A DNA stretch of 64,000 bases, taken from Colius striatus. Lineage: Eukaryota > Chordata > Aves > Coliiformes > Coliidae. Numbering within the stretch: the stretch's first letter is position 1; every line of letters starts with the position of its first letter. The notes beneath the pieces were generated by a model. It searched no databases, was not told where the DNA came from, and saw only the letters and a program-made list of their open reading frames with translations. Positions 24,491-35,840 of the stretch are shown piece by piece. The stretch is from NCBI RefSeq assembly GCF_028858725.1, contig NC_084776.1, forward strand, positions 1,364,001 through 1,428,000. Direction: 5' to 3'. Position numbers and translations under genes: made by a program.

Positions 24491-24646
24491 TCTCCCATCC
24501 CATCCCATCCCATCCCATCCCATCCCATCCCATCTCCCATCCCACTGCATTCCATTGTATGCCATCCCTTCATCTCCCATCCCATCCCTTTCCCTCCCCA
24601 TCCCATCCCATCCCATCCCATCCCATCCCATCCCATCCCATCCCTC
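24491..24646. repeat. (CCATC)n pentanucleotide satellite
   Basis: Two nearly pure CCATC blocks (about 24491-24545 and 24576-24646) separated by degenerate units. On the minus strand it reads (GATGG)n. It gives spurious frames (Met-Gly-Trp-Asp, Ser-His-Pro-Ile). Confidence 0.95.
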
Positions 24647-24649
24647 ACC

Positions 24650-25845
24650 TCTCTGTCCTGGCTCCTCCAGCTTGCCACTCTCCTCTTGCTCAGTGCCTAT
24701 CCCAAACATGCCTCTTTGTGACCTCTTCTCTTGATGGCCACATCCATCCCTGACATCCCTGATCCCAAGCAGTGAGTTTTCCCCTTCCTGAGGAAACAAC
24801 CCTTCCAGCACCTCTGTCCCTTCCTCCCGTCCCTCACCTTTTCACTGGCTGCTTTTCCTCAGGACCCGGCTGACCGTGGGGCTTGGGGTTTGCAGAGCGG
24901 CTTTGCACGGCAGCTCCAAATATCCCGGGCAAGGAAACGGAGGCTGAGCCCTGGAAAAAAGCTGCCAATGACTTAAGGAGCACGGCCACGGCCACGGCAT
25001 TAACGCAATGGTGAGGACCGGTGCCGGGGCGGCTCGTGCCGCAGTTAACGCCGCAGCGTTGAGCCGCAGCCGCCTCTCGCCGGGCAGCTGCCGTTAACCT
25101 TCCCTGCTCAAGGTGTTCCAGCTCTTTGTCAGTCTCCAAGGCGATGCAACAGCAGCCACGTGCCGAGGCCGTGGGGAAGGTCTGGGGCCGGGGAGCTGCT
25201 CGGTGGTGCGGGGTGGGTGTGCAGTGGGGAGGGCGCGGGAGGGGCAGGCGGCTGTGCAGAGGCAGGGAGCAGCGTGGGAGGTGTGGAGAGAGGTGGCTGC
25301 TGTCACAGAGGTGGCAGTGGCAGTGGCATCTCTGCAGCCCCAGTCCTTGCTCGGGGTGGGTGGTGGCTGCAGGGATCCCACGTGAAGGTCTGCGCCAGGC
25401 CCTTTGCTGCCTGGCATCACGTAGGGTGGGGAGCAGCGTGGTGTTTGGGGGCTGAGTAAAGGTGCTAATGAGACAGGGCACTAATTAATTGCAGCAGGGG
25501 CTGAGAGAAGAGCCCCGAGCCGAGCGCCGGCTGTCACGCCGAACGGCAGCCGCGGCACCGCCGGGTCATTGGGAGTTTGAGTGTGAGCTCACACACAGCC
25601 CCTGGTGCTGAGAGCTGCAAACACAACTCCCTCTGTCTGCAGAGCAGCCGTGGCTCTGTGCCCACAGCCCTCACCTCTGCCCAGCACAGCGGTGTTCCAG
25701 CCCCGGTGCCAGCCTGGCAGGGATGCCCAGCCCAGGGAGCTGCGGGGTGATGGTACCTCCAAGGCTGGAAATGTTGGGATGTGCAGCTCCTTTTCTTCTC
25801 TTCTCCTTCCCCTCCTCCAAAGCAGCAAATCAATGTGATGGTGGC
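24650..25845. other. Intergenic, CpG-rich patches, no gene seen
   Basis: CpG-rich patches at 24970-25090 and 25505-25570, otherwise unique GC-rich DNA. GGCAGTGG runs near 25310. No coding exon recognised. Confidence 0.4.
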
Positions 25846-25849
25846 AGGA

Positions 25850-25965
25850 GCGAGGCCCTTTGCAGCTTATGTGATTTACGTGGAGTCACCCAGTCCTCTC
25901 TATCCATCATCCTTAATTAATTAGAATGTAATTACTTATGGATTCCTCTTTCATTATCCATGGGT
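25850..25965. promoter_or_regulatory. Candidate conserved non-coding element
   Basis: Short AT-rich island with TTATGTGATTTACGTGG, CATCCTTAATTAATTAGAATG, TAATTACTTATGG and TTTCATTATCC: three TAATTA-type cores in about 30 bp. Confidence 0.35.
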
Positions 25966-28080
25966 GCCCAGGATAAGGATTCCCCATCCCTTCAGTGCTT
26001 TCCTGCTGGGAGCAGGATGCTCAGGAGAGCTCTCAGGCAAGGCCTCTCCCCAGGGCACGTCCCTCCCAGCGAGCCTGGCTCTGCAAAATTTGGTTGGCAA
26101 ACATGGCAATAAATTCCTGCCTGGAGGTATGAAATGAGCCAAGACTTCCAGACACAGTGCAAATGTCAGGTTGGGGGTGTAAGGTTGTTGGGAGGGTGTG
26201 GGATGAGGATGTGGGGGGGTCTGGGAGCATCTGGCTGCACATCTCGAGTGCCTCTGCCTGGTATCACCAGTCTCACTCCATCAGCTGGGCGAGGGGGTGA
26301 CCACCCTCCCCCAGCCTTTGCCCTGGCTCCCCTCCCTGGTTTGGCCATTGGAGCTCCCTGGGAGGGTTTTTTTTCTCCTTCTATAAAGAAAAAGGACAAT
26401 GTGCTCGAGTTTCTCTCTCCTGGTCACTGGGGCTTGAATTATTTCATCAATCACAGAGCAGCAGCGGAGGTGGCAGGAGCCAGGCAGGCTGCAAGGGGGA
26501 GGTGAGGAAACCTGCCTTGGGCAGGAGGGATGGATCCAGCCCCAGCACCACACTCATACAGTGCTGTGCTGGCTAAAATCTCCCAAAAACCAGAACAACA
26601 CAGCCCAGATCCACGATGGACCTGAGATGGGGCTCTATCCTGATGGCATCACCAGGCTCTCTCCCAAGATGTGTGGCCACTACTCAGAGCAGCACCCAGC
26701 ACCCATCACCCATCCACTGATCACACAGGAAACGTCCTCACCATTTGGTAAACACCCTCCTTGGTGAAAGGGGTATTTTTCTTCCCCCTTTTTCTGCTGT
26801 TGGAGGCAATTTGGCAACGCAAATGTTGTTGCTGGGAGTTAGCTGTGCATGCCCTGAGCCCCCAGAAAAAGCCAACCCCAGCTGAAGCACTGGCAGTGTG
26901 GGGCAGTGTCAGGATTGGTGCCAGAGCCTGGGGATGGGTGTGCTGGCAGCTGGCAGAGCCCTGCTGCCCTTCATCTGTGAGATAAATGTCTATCCCAGGG
27001 GAAATCTGGCTTTTCCACCACCACAGTGCCCAGCTCAGGGAAGGGCTGTGGAGTGGTGCTGAGTGACATCCATCACCCCCACATCTGCTGTGTGCTGGAA
27101 ACCCCTGGGGACAAAGCCAGTGTCACTTGTGCTAATGTGGCAAGATGATGGCAATTGGTTTAATGTCCTTTGAAGAGCTGATATGCAGCAGCCAGGCCCT
27201 TCCCAGCCCAAAACCTGGGTGCTGCTGCCCCGGTGCATGGGTGCAGGGAACCCCACTGCAGGCACGTCCCATGTCACCATCCCCAGTGGCCAGCAGCATG
27301 GTAGGACAGGCATGAGGGTGCAGGGCATGGTCAGGCTTTATTGAAAACATCTTTTCTGTTGTTAGAAACATTGCTAAAAAGTCCTTTTGGCTCTGCTGTG
27401 GTGGGGGGTGTGATTTGGTTTGATTTTCCCAGGCTGAGTGAGTAGGGTGTGGTGATCACCTGGCAGGTTCCTGAGGAGGCAGCAGGGAAGGGGATCCCTG
27501 TGGTGATGGGGATGGTGACAGGGACAATCTGAGCTCCACCTGTGCTCCAGCACATAGGATCCATCTGCAAGCAGAGGCACAAATGTTGGGCAGCAGCAGC
27601 TCCAGTGAAGAGCCCCAATAAACCCCAGCAATGCCATTACACGGGGCCACGCCATGGCTCAGCAGCCGCCTCACTAAACACTGCACTGAAACAAGGCAAG
27701 AAAACAACTGAATTTGGGTGGTATTTGCCTTGCTAATGCAGTGGCAGCTTCCTGTGTGGGGCAAGTGTTGATAAAACCCTAATTAGGTTTCAGGTTTGGA
27801 GCAGGGATGGGCACAAGCCTCAGCCTTAATGGCCTCGTACGCTGGGGATGCTGCAGCTCCAGCCCTCCAGCTGCAGAGGGGTGGCTGGTGCCTGCTCCAG
27901 ACAACTTCCCCTCCTCCTTCTTCTCCTTACTTTTGTTCTTTCTTTCTTTTTAATCAAAACTTCATGTTGGACATGAGGCAGCTACCTATAAAGCTGTTGG
28001 GGAGCCTGGCATTTCACTCTCAGGTTTCTAGGGACAGGGTTGGTAACAGCTCCTGCTGAAAGAGCAGCTGGAGCCAGCAC
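25966..28080. other. Intergenic, no confirmed gene
   Basis: Unique DNA of mixed composition, with only the weak terminal-exon candidate at 27331-27564. No known family was recognised in any frame. Confidence 0.4.
27331..27564 (-). other. Weak candidate terminal exon with polyA signal
   Basis: On the minus strand a pyrimidine-rich acceptor (GCCTCTGCTTGCAG) at 27565 is followed by an open frame of 77 codons that begins MDPMCWSTGG and ends NNRKDVFNKA before a stop at 27333-27331. An AATAAA at 27342-27337 overlaps the end of the frame. The layout suits the last exon of an unknown gene or non-coding RNA. I do not recognise the protein, and a signal inside the frame argues against coding. It could be chance. 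Confidence 0.2.
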
Positions 28081-28084
28081 TGGG

Positions 28085-28480
28085 GTCAGGGATGTCACAG
28101 CACAGGGCCTGGGGACATGGTGGCACAGAGCTGGAGGATGTCACAGCATGGTTCTGGGGATACAATGGCACAGGAATTTGGAACGTTATGGCCTCAGGGA
28201 TGTTGCAACACAGGGCTTGGGGAGATCACAGTGCAGGGGATGTTATTGCACAGAGCTTGAGGATGCTGAGGCCCAGAACTCAGGGACATCATGGTGCATC
28301 ATGTCGTGGCACAGGGATTTGGGATGTTGTGGCACAGGGCTCAGCAACACCATGGCTCAGGGAGTGTGGTACAAGGCTCAGGGATGTCATGGCATAGAGC
28401 CTGGGGACACGAGGGTGCAGGGGTTGGGTTGTCACTGTACAGAGCTCTGGGACATCATGCCATGGGGTCTGAGAATTTCC
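28085..28480. repeat. Degenerate minisatellite, unit about 28 bp
   Basis: Repeated variants of GGGATGTCATGGCACAGGGC followed by CTGGGGACA over about 400 bp. Strongly diverged, with no open frame of interest. Confidence 0.75.
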
Positions 28481-28689
28481 CCTCCTGGGAAAGGGATGTG
28501 AGAGGGATGCTCTGACAAACAGCTCTGCCATGGCAGGTGAGGGTCCCCCTGCCCAGCCCCATGGCAGCCCATGGCCCTGTGGCATGACCCTCACACACTG
28601 GGGCCACAGACCCCTACCAGGGCCAGAGAGGGGGTCCTGACCCTCACCCCCTGAAACACCCCACACAGCAGAGCTGGCTGAAGTGTCCT

Positions 28690-28890
28690 GTCCAGTCCTA
28701 GGTGGAGAAATGATTTAGACAGTTGTATTAAAATGCAAATTTCTGCCTGGCTTGCTAGTTTATCATCTGACTTGTTATACAATTTGCCAGTTATAGAAGA
28801 AAAATTACCATAATGGGCCCCTGGGGAATGGTTGTAAAAAGGATACCAAACATTACTTATCAGCCCATTCTGCTACAATTATCTAGTGCT
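28690..28890. promoter_or_regulatory. Candidate conserved non-coding element with perfect octamer
   Basis: AT-rich unique DNA carrying a perfect POU octamer ATGCAAAT at 28733-28740, plus AAAAATTACCATAATGGG, CATTACTTATCAGCC and CTACAATTATCTAGTGC. Good candidate for a POU/homeodomain-driven enhancer; inference only. Confidence 0.4.
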
Positions 28891-29339
28891 TTTCTTCTCC
28901 CCCCCTCCAACCTCAAGGAACATGAAACCATCAGTAGGAGTCAGGGAGCCAGAGGGAGTGATGGTGGCAGCAGCAGAGCTGCCAGCCTGCCAGTGTATGT
29001 GCCCCCAGTGCCTCCCACCCTCATCTCTCATCATGTCCTCTCAGTAAAGCTTCTTAATTGTCGGGGGATGAAGAGGTTAAACACACCCAGCCCTCCTCAA
29101 AGGGCTGCTGCAGGAAGGTGTGAGTCTGAGCAGAGAAGAGAGAAGAGGAAAGGGATGGCCTCTCTCCAACAAAGAGAAGGAGAAACCCTTTAATGTGGCT
29201 CTGCAGAAAGGGAATGAAAGTCTCCTCATTTGTTTAGCCCTGTCCTGCTGAACTCCATCTTACTGTGAATGCTTTGGCATCACTGGGGCACCTGGGGGAG
29301 CTGAGTGCTGGGGTTGGTGGGCAGCAACAGCCTCTGCCA

Positions 29340-29625
29340 CCAGCTGGGGCATCTCCTGGCATGCCCCTGTGTGTCCCAGCATCTCCTGGCACGTCCCAGC
29401 ATCTCCCAAGATGTCTCAGCATGTGCCATCATCTCTTGGCATATCCTGGCATCTGCCAGCATGTGCTGGCACGTGCCAGCTTCTTCCAGCATCTCCTGGC
29501 ACCTTCCATCATCTCTCAGCATCTCTCAGTATTTCCCAGCTCCTTCTGGCATCCCCTGGCATGTCCCAGCATGTTCTAGCATCTCTCAGCATGTCTCAGT
29601 GTCTCACAGCATCTCCCAGGGGTAC
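29340..29625. repeat. CCAGCATCTC-type minisatellite
   Basis: About 280 bp of 10-11 bp units: TCCCAGCATCT, CCTGGCATGTC, GCCAGCATGTG and variants. Reads as Ser/Ile/Pro-rich frames on plus; not coding. Confidence 0.85.
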
Positions 29626-31025
29626 CAGAATGACTCCCTGCAGCCTACCAATGCCCAGGTAGGGTCTCAAGACTCCCCCTGGCATCAGTTTAGAAGCAGT
29701 TTAGATACAGAGTGCAGGGGAAGTGGCTTCTTTTTGGGTTGCACTGGCATTTTGCCCAGGCATTGGCAGCTCTGGGAGGGGTCAGTGCCACCCTCAGCCC
29801 CATGTGGCCACTGGCTGCTGGTGCCGACCCTCAGCTCTGCGACTTCTGCAGGAATTGTCCTCAAACTGGGGTGATACTTTTCTGCTGGTTTGGAGCTCAG
29901 CTGGGAGTGTGCTATCAGAGGCACTCCAATGTGCAGCCTTCCATGCAGATCATCCCCTCATTAAACCACATCCCAAGCCACTGCCTGTGAGCTGAGAGCC
30001 TTGGCCAAGGCGCCGGCTCCCAGGGGCAGGGGCTGTGTGGAGACAGCCCAGGCTCTGTGCTTGAAAGGCAGGATCCATGCAAGGAGCAGGGAGGCAGCTG
30101 GATGAAGCAGAGTTGTCCCCACACCCTCCCCTAGCTGGAAAATCCCCTCCACTCACCCCTTACTGCCAGTTGCTTCCTCTGGGAGGGCAACAAGGAGCTG
30201 CCTGGAAAGGAAACGGGGATGTGCAAGGAGATGGCTGAGCCCATGCAAAGCCCCAGGGCAGCTGGAGGAACTTTATTAACCCTGTTTCATGCATGGGGTG
30301 GCCCAGCTGCCTTCGTTGCCCCTTCCTGCCTCTGCAGAGGGAGGGCTGTGGCCTCTCAGAGGGGGCTATGCCCTCCCTTGGGAGCAGGTTCAAAGGGGAG
30401 CAGGAGGAATGGGGTGTCAGTGGGGTGAGGAGGTGTGAGGAGGGACCCCCCACGTTGGCCAGGGGCTCCTCAGGTTGTTTCCAGGGTGAATCATGATTTG
30501 TTCCCCGGGGCTGTGCTGGGACCAGCCACACAACATTACCTTCCCATCACGGAGTGATGTACCAGAACACAGCGTATTCCCTCAGCAGCACTGTGTTCCA
30601 GACAATGGGGAAGGCAGCCAGGGATGGGCAGGATGCAGGCTCACGTTTTCTGGGCATCCTGGTTTCCCTAGGCCTCCTCCCTTTTGGGGGTGATGGTGTG
30701 GCTGAAGCCTCCAGCCATCCCCATCCCTGTTCTCTGCATGGCCAGTCAGAGTCCTTGGAGCCACAGGTTCTCTCCCATGGGCCTCCCTCTCCAGCCCCAT
30801 CACCGCCCAAGCCAGCCTGGGGGACCATGGCATGACCTCAGCTGTTGCTGGGACATGTCCCTGGCTGGGCAGTCACCGTGTCTCTCCATCCTGCAGCACC
30901 CACATCCCACAGAGAGGGTAGGGACAGGGGTCAGGTGAGTGGCATTGTGTTCCCCGGCTGCAAAGAGCATCATGTGCAGCCAGTGCCCCTGAGATGGGCA
31001 CTACAGAGGAAGGGTCTGCAAGGAA
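29626..31025. other. Intergenic, no gene seen
   Basis: GC-moderate unique DNA with no CR1 copy, coding exon or motif cluster that I could support. Confidence 0.4.
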
Positions 31026-31029
31026 GGAG

Positions 31030-31220
31030 TATTTTTAGCTTTCTCATTAACAGAGTGCTTTCAAATTAGCCTTCTATTAACCTCAAAGCAGAATGAAAGC
31101 GTTGGAAAGAAAGCTTGGTTTGGGGATTTTTTTTCCCCTTCCCTTTCAGGGCTTAAGTCTCCTGCAGAATATCAAGGTTTTTGTGATTACCATCACATTT
31201 GCCTTGAAGCTCTAAGCAAG
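31030..31220. promoter_or_regulatory. Candidate conserved non-coding element
   Basis: AT-rich, with TTTCTCATTAACAGAG, TTTCAAATTAGCCTTC, TTCTATTAACCTCAAAG, AGAATATCAAGG and GTGATTACCATCAC. It sits directly beside the CpG patch at 31390-31610. Confidence 0.3.
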
Positions 31221-31389
31221 TGCCGTTGTGTAACGTTTCACTTGTGGGGAAGAAGGGGGCAGCCGGGAGGGCAGCGAGGAGCCTGTGCCCAGCGGCAGCC
31301 GGCTTTAACGAGCCCCTGGCTAAAAAGGCAGGACAGGTGACCTTCTCCCAGCTCCTTGGGACAGGCAGCGGCCCTGGCCTTTCAGTTTC

Positions 31390-31610
31390 CCAGCCCCTGG
31401 GCTGTGCCGTGGCTCGGACGAGCGTTTTCTCTCCGGTCGCACCGCAGCGGGGACTCGCTCGGAGCCGCCCCGACGGCGCAGCGCCGGAGCTGCCGCGCTC
31501 CCCCCTCCCTCCGTCCGTCCTCTCGCCGACCTTTCGTCGCGGCTCCCCGCGGTCAGAGGGGCCACAGCCCCGCTGGTAGCCCGGGCTGCTGCCCCAAAAC
31601 GTGTGCTGCT
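31390..31610. promoter_or_regulatory. Isolated CpG island in the gene desert
   Basis: Dense CpG text (CTCTCCGGTCGCACCGCAGC, CGGAGCCGCCCCGACGGCGC, CCTTTCGTCGCGGCTCCCCG) far from any recognised gene, followed at 31622 by GTGAGT, a donor-like sequence. Could be the promoter of a non-coding RNA or a distal alternative first exon of a neighbouring gene. Confidence 0.35.
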
Positions 31611-31734
31611 GGGTTCTGGGGGTGAGTGTGGCTGGGCTGGGGCTGGAAACCCGTGTCCTGCCTCACTCGGAGTGGGGTGAGGTGGGTTCGTGCCTGTTTG
31701 GCTCCATTTTTTGCTGTTGTGCAGCTTGTTCCTG

Positions 31735-31875
31735 ATGGGATGGAGATGGAGGAGGGATGAGATGGAAGGGGAATGGACACAGAGGCATGGAAACAGAAGA
31801 AGGATGGAAATGAAAAGTAGATGGAAATGGAAGGGGAGAGAGATGGAGGGATGGAAATGGAGGAGGGATGGAGCA
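31735..31875. repeat. GATGGA purine-rich repeat
   Basis: Degenerate GGATGGAGATGGAGGAGGGA array, strongly purine-biased on plus. Confidence 0.75.
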
Positions 31876-32339
31876 GAGCCTGGTGCAGACTCTCATGGTC
31901 CTCTCCGAGCCCTGCCATGTGTGGGGCTAATCCAAGCCCAAGGGCCTGTTCCCAGCCCTGAGTCCACCTACAGAGCCAAGGCAGAAGCAGGGTGGGAGGT
32001 GAGAGACCAAGCACTCACAGCACCAGGGTGCTGCAGTTCACCCCCAGCCCCACGGGATCCCCAAAATCATCCCTATCCCCTGGCACACCGGGACTGAGCC
32101 CATCCCTGAGCCGCCTGTGATGGAGGGAGACATTGCTGTGTGTGCAGAGACTCCCTAAACAACCCCCCCCGCGATTTCCATTAAGTGGAAAGCAGAAAGA
32201 ACAGGAACATCAAAGGGAAATTGGAAAGACAGAAGAAAAAAACCCCTCATCAGGGCGGAGGAGCAGGGGTGGGGGGAGATGGAGGAGAAGAAAGGGATGG
32301 AACTGCACCGAGCCGGCATCCGTCCTGCAAATTGGAAGT

Positions 32340-33290
32340 GCTGCTCGAGGTGTCCACGGGCGACCTGCCAAATCAATTGATTTCATCTGTGGGCAGAGAT
32401 GCCTTTTTTTTTATTTCACACCAATTTTCACGGCCAGCGTTAGATAAAAATGGCAGAGACGTGGGGAAGGGAGTGTGGTGGCTGCGGGGGGGGAGGGGGG
32501 AGCGGGAGGGGACAGGCAGATGACAAAAAGAGATTGAGGAGAGGAAAGAGCAGAGACAGCGCTGCTGCTGCTGCTGGGACGTGCCTGGGGCCGGCTCCCC
32601 GCTGTCCCCCGCTGTCCCCTGCCCTCTGCCACATCTCAGCCGCAGCCCCCCCCGTCCTTTCCCCACATCACCCTGGGCGCTCAGGGACGGGCATTCACAC
32701 GCCCATCCCCAGCTGGGACACAGGGATGAGGGGTAAGCCCCAAACGCCGTCAGCTCGGCGGGGGTGTGGTGGGAGCCGTCCCCGTGCCAGCCTCGCCCGC
32801 TCCGGCACGTCGCGGCTCCGTCCCAGCGAGCCCGAGAGCTCAGGCAGAGAAAAATACCCGCTGACATCAAGGTTATGTAGTCCTGGGCTGACAAGATGGA
32901 TTATCTCCTGCAATCCATCATTTCCCTGGCTCCTATTGCATTTTTTCCCTTTGCTCTTTTTCTTCTCCCCTTTCTTTCTTCCCACCTATTCTTTTTTGTC
33001 TCAACAGAAAACGTTTTTAGCAGCCACAGGAGCACCCAGAGCTGCTGGGAGCAGCCACGGGGCTCTGTCACTTGTATTTGGCTGCCTCTGATAATAAGTA
33101 AGCTCGGGCTGTTAATCCTACAACCTTGAGAATTAAGTAATAACAGTAATAACCCTAATGAACCCCCCTGTAACTCCCCACCCCGAGCAGCCCCTCTCCT
33201 GCCCCGGCAGCTGCCGAAGGACGGGGATCGTTCCTGGTAATTAGCGCCCTGATGAGCTTCCATGGAAACAGTGGAAATAAGGGAGTGGGT
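32340..33290. promoter_or_regulatory. Cluster of candidate non-coding elements
   Basis: Three AT-rich islands: 32360-32455 (CCAAATCAATTGATTTC, CACCAATTTTCACGG), 32845-32960 (ATACCCGCTGACATCAAGG, GATGGATTATCTCCTGC, ending in a T-rich run) and 33060-33290 (CTGATAATAAGTAAGC, GAATTAAGTAATAACAG, CTGGTAATTAGCGCCC). GC-rich DNA with short CTG runs lies between them. Motif evidence only. Confidence 0.3.
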
Positions 33291-33678
33291 GGGGAGGGGT
33301 TTGTCCCCTCGCTGCCTGCCTTGGCCCTGCCCTGGCCCCGTGGCTTGGTGCCACATCCCTGCCAGCAGCACTGATGCTGGGGGCTGTGGTGACGGTGCCA
33401 GGCTTGGCAGGGGGCACTTGCCACCAGCCTTTTGTTGATGAGACGTTTTGCTCTGCAAGTGTTTCATTTTAACGTTTCACAGAGAAAATGTCCTGACTTT
33501 TGGTCACACAGCAGCATTTCTCATGGTCTGTGCTGAGATGCCCCTCACTCCTGCTGCTGTGTCCCCTCAATTCCCCTTCTCCTCCCCTCTTCCCAGGGCT
33601 GGACTCCCAGGTGATGCTGACCACACCGAGCTTGCTGCTGGTGGAGCAGTTTCCCAACAACTGGACTTGATCTTTATA

Positions 33679-34135
33679 GAATCATAGACTCACAGAATGG
33701 TTTGGGCTGGAAAAGCCCTTGAAGCTGCTGCAGTCCCAGCCCTCCCCTCACCCTGCTCAGCCCAGCACAGCCCTCAGCACCTCAGCTCCATGGCTTTGGG
33801 ATCCCTGCAGGGCTGGGCACTCCCCCAGCTCCCTGGGCAGCCTGGCACAGGGGCTGACACCCCTCTCAGGGAAACAGCTCTGCCTCAGCTCCAACCTCAC
33901 CCTCCTCTGAGGCAATTTGAGGCTGTTTTCTCTTGTCCTGTCTTTCATTGCTGGGGAGAAAAGACTGACCCACCTCTGGCCACAGCCTCCTGTCAGGGAG
34001 TTGTTGATTGAGAGAAGGTCTCCCCTCAGCCTCCAGGATGAACACCCCTATTCCCTCAGCTGCTCCCCATCACCCTTGTGCTCCAGCCCCTTCTCCAGTT
34101 CTGGCCACACTCCAGCCCTTCAGTGTCAGTCTTGC
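33679..34135 (-). repeat. CR1 LINE 3' fragment (antisense)
   Basis: Starts with 'tagaatcatagactcacaga', then the same blocks as the copy at 15478-15970, and ends in 'agtgtcagtcttgcagtgag' (the CR1 'tcttgtagtgagg' word). The left border of the duplicated segment (34112) lies inside this element. Confidence 0.9.
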
Positions 34136-34889
34136 AGTGAGGAATGGATCCCTTCCAGCTCAGAGATGTTCTGTGATCCCATTTGCAGCCTCATCCTGTG
34201 CTCAGGGACAGCGAGGCCAGTGGCCAGAGCCAGCCTGGCAGCACCAGTACCTAAGGGGCAAATCAACTTGTTGCTTTAATTACAGGAATAATCAGTGTGG
34301 CTCTGACTGTTAGCAGCTCAGATGAAATGCAGGAGGGGAGGGATTAGCTGCACAGGGCATCCCCTCTGCAGACAGAGTGGCTCATCCCATGCTGCTGCCA
34401 CAGGGGCTGAGCAGAGGGAGGAGCGTGGGCGTGAAGCAGTCCCTAGACCCCAACCACACCCCCTGGACCCCATCCCAGCACAGGCACATGGTGGAGGGGC
34501 TGGGATGGGGACAGGAAGATGCATGGCACAGGGGTGGCATGACTGTGAGCTCTGGGACTGGGCCCTGGTGAGACTGAAACGACTTTCAGGCAGCTTTTTC
34601 AGAGGAAAAGGCAAACTAGGGGACTGCAGTTTTCCTTTTGCCTGAGGGCAGGAGCTGGCACCAAGCCCACGAGTGTGTGGCAATGGAGGCACAGCCCCTG
34701 CCAGGGGTTTCATTCCACTGCAAATTGTTTGGCCAGCAGAAAGACTGCAGGGGCAGAAACCACAGAGGATTTGCAGTGTCACATCATCCCTGTGTCCCCT
34801 CAGGGCTGTCTGGGACCTCCCAGCAGCTCAGGCACCAGCAGCCGCTGCCAGTGACAGCTGGACTTACCCTCTGATCCCTGCTGCTCCTC

Positions 34890-34975
34890 CCTGCCACTGA
34901 AGCTATTAAGAACCTAAATTAAATAGAGCTTTTGCACACATTAAATGAACCTCCCCACGGCGTCTGGGAGCTTCG
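34890..34975. promoter_or_regulatory. Short AT-rich candidate element
   Basis: GAAGCTATTAAGAACC, AAATTAAATAGAGC and CACATTAAATGAACC within 60 bp. Repeated in copy B at about 45535-45600. Confidence 0.25.
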
Positions 34976-35519
34976 TGATGAATGTGCCTGAGCTGCAGCG
35001 CCGGGGGCTCTGGGGGCTGTGGGGAGGATGCACATCCCTGCTGAGCAGCTGCCCTGGGCTCCAGCAGCCCCTTCTGCCTGGCTCCTGGCTCAGTAAGGGG
35101 TGCAGAGCCCTGGTCTAGGTCATGAGGCACCCCAGGAGAGTCCCCGAGGGCTGTGCTGGGGCTGATGGGGTCGGGATTCCCTCAGCTCCTGCTGCCTCTG
35201 CTCCCCAGCACTAGGAGCCAGGGTTTGGGGCAGCACAGGGCTTTGTGGTGGGTTTTGGGGTGCTGGGATGTTCACCCCCCATGGGAGCCCTTCCAACCTG
35301 CCCAGGATCGTGGCTCTGGAGCCACAGCAGCCCATGGGGTACCCAGCAGAGCCCTAATGAGTGGGGTTTCCTCTGTGTTGTCAGTCTGTGGGCTGCAATT
35401 ACCCCTGAGCCCTGGGATGGAGGCACTGCCTGGCTCAGGTGTGTCAGCACAGCCCCAGGCCAGGGCTGCTCCCCAGTGTCACCCCCTGCTCAGGAGCACA
35501 CGTGCCCATCCTCTGCTGG

Positions 35520-35840
35520 GACCTGAGCTTAATTAATCTTCTGTCGAGCAGAGAAGTGGAAACGGTCCCTGAGGAAGCCCGTGAGATGATTGTGCTGGAG
35601 TGAGACAAAAGAGAACAGTTAGACTGTGACAGCTGATATTAAAATGACTACAACTCACTTCATCCCCCCAGTCAATGCATTCTATTCCTTATAAATAATG
35701 GGTGACTCCAGGTTAACTGTCTGTTGCTGCATTCCAATTGTTGATATTTAATTAGCTCTAAAATTAAAGTGTTCGTTTATTGCCCTGTCGTTAGAACCAT
35801 TTTATTTCTAATTAATGGAGATTAAAGTGTCTCCTCGCTG
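35520..35840. promoter_or_regulatory. Candidate conserved non-coding element (strong)
   Basis: About 300 bp of AT-rich unique DNA: GAGCTTAATTAATCTTCTG, a MEIS/TGIF-type TGACAGCT at 35627-35634, GATATTAAAATGACTAC, CCTTATAAATAATGGG, GATATTTAATTAGCTC, AAAATTAAAGTG and TTTCTAATTAATGGAG. The second copy lies at about 46164-46485. Among the best regulatory candidates in the window by motif density. Confidence 0.45.
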
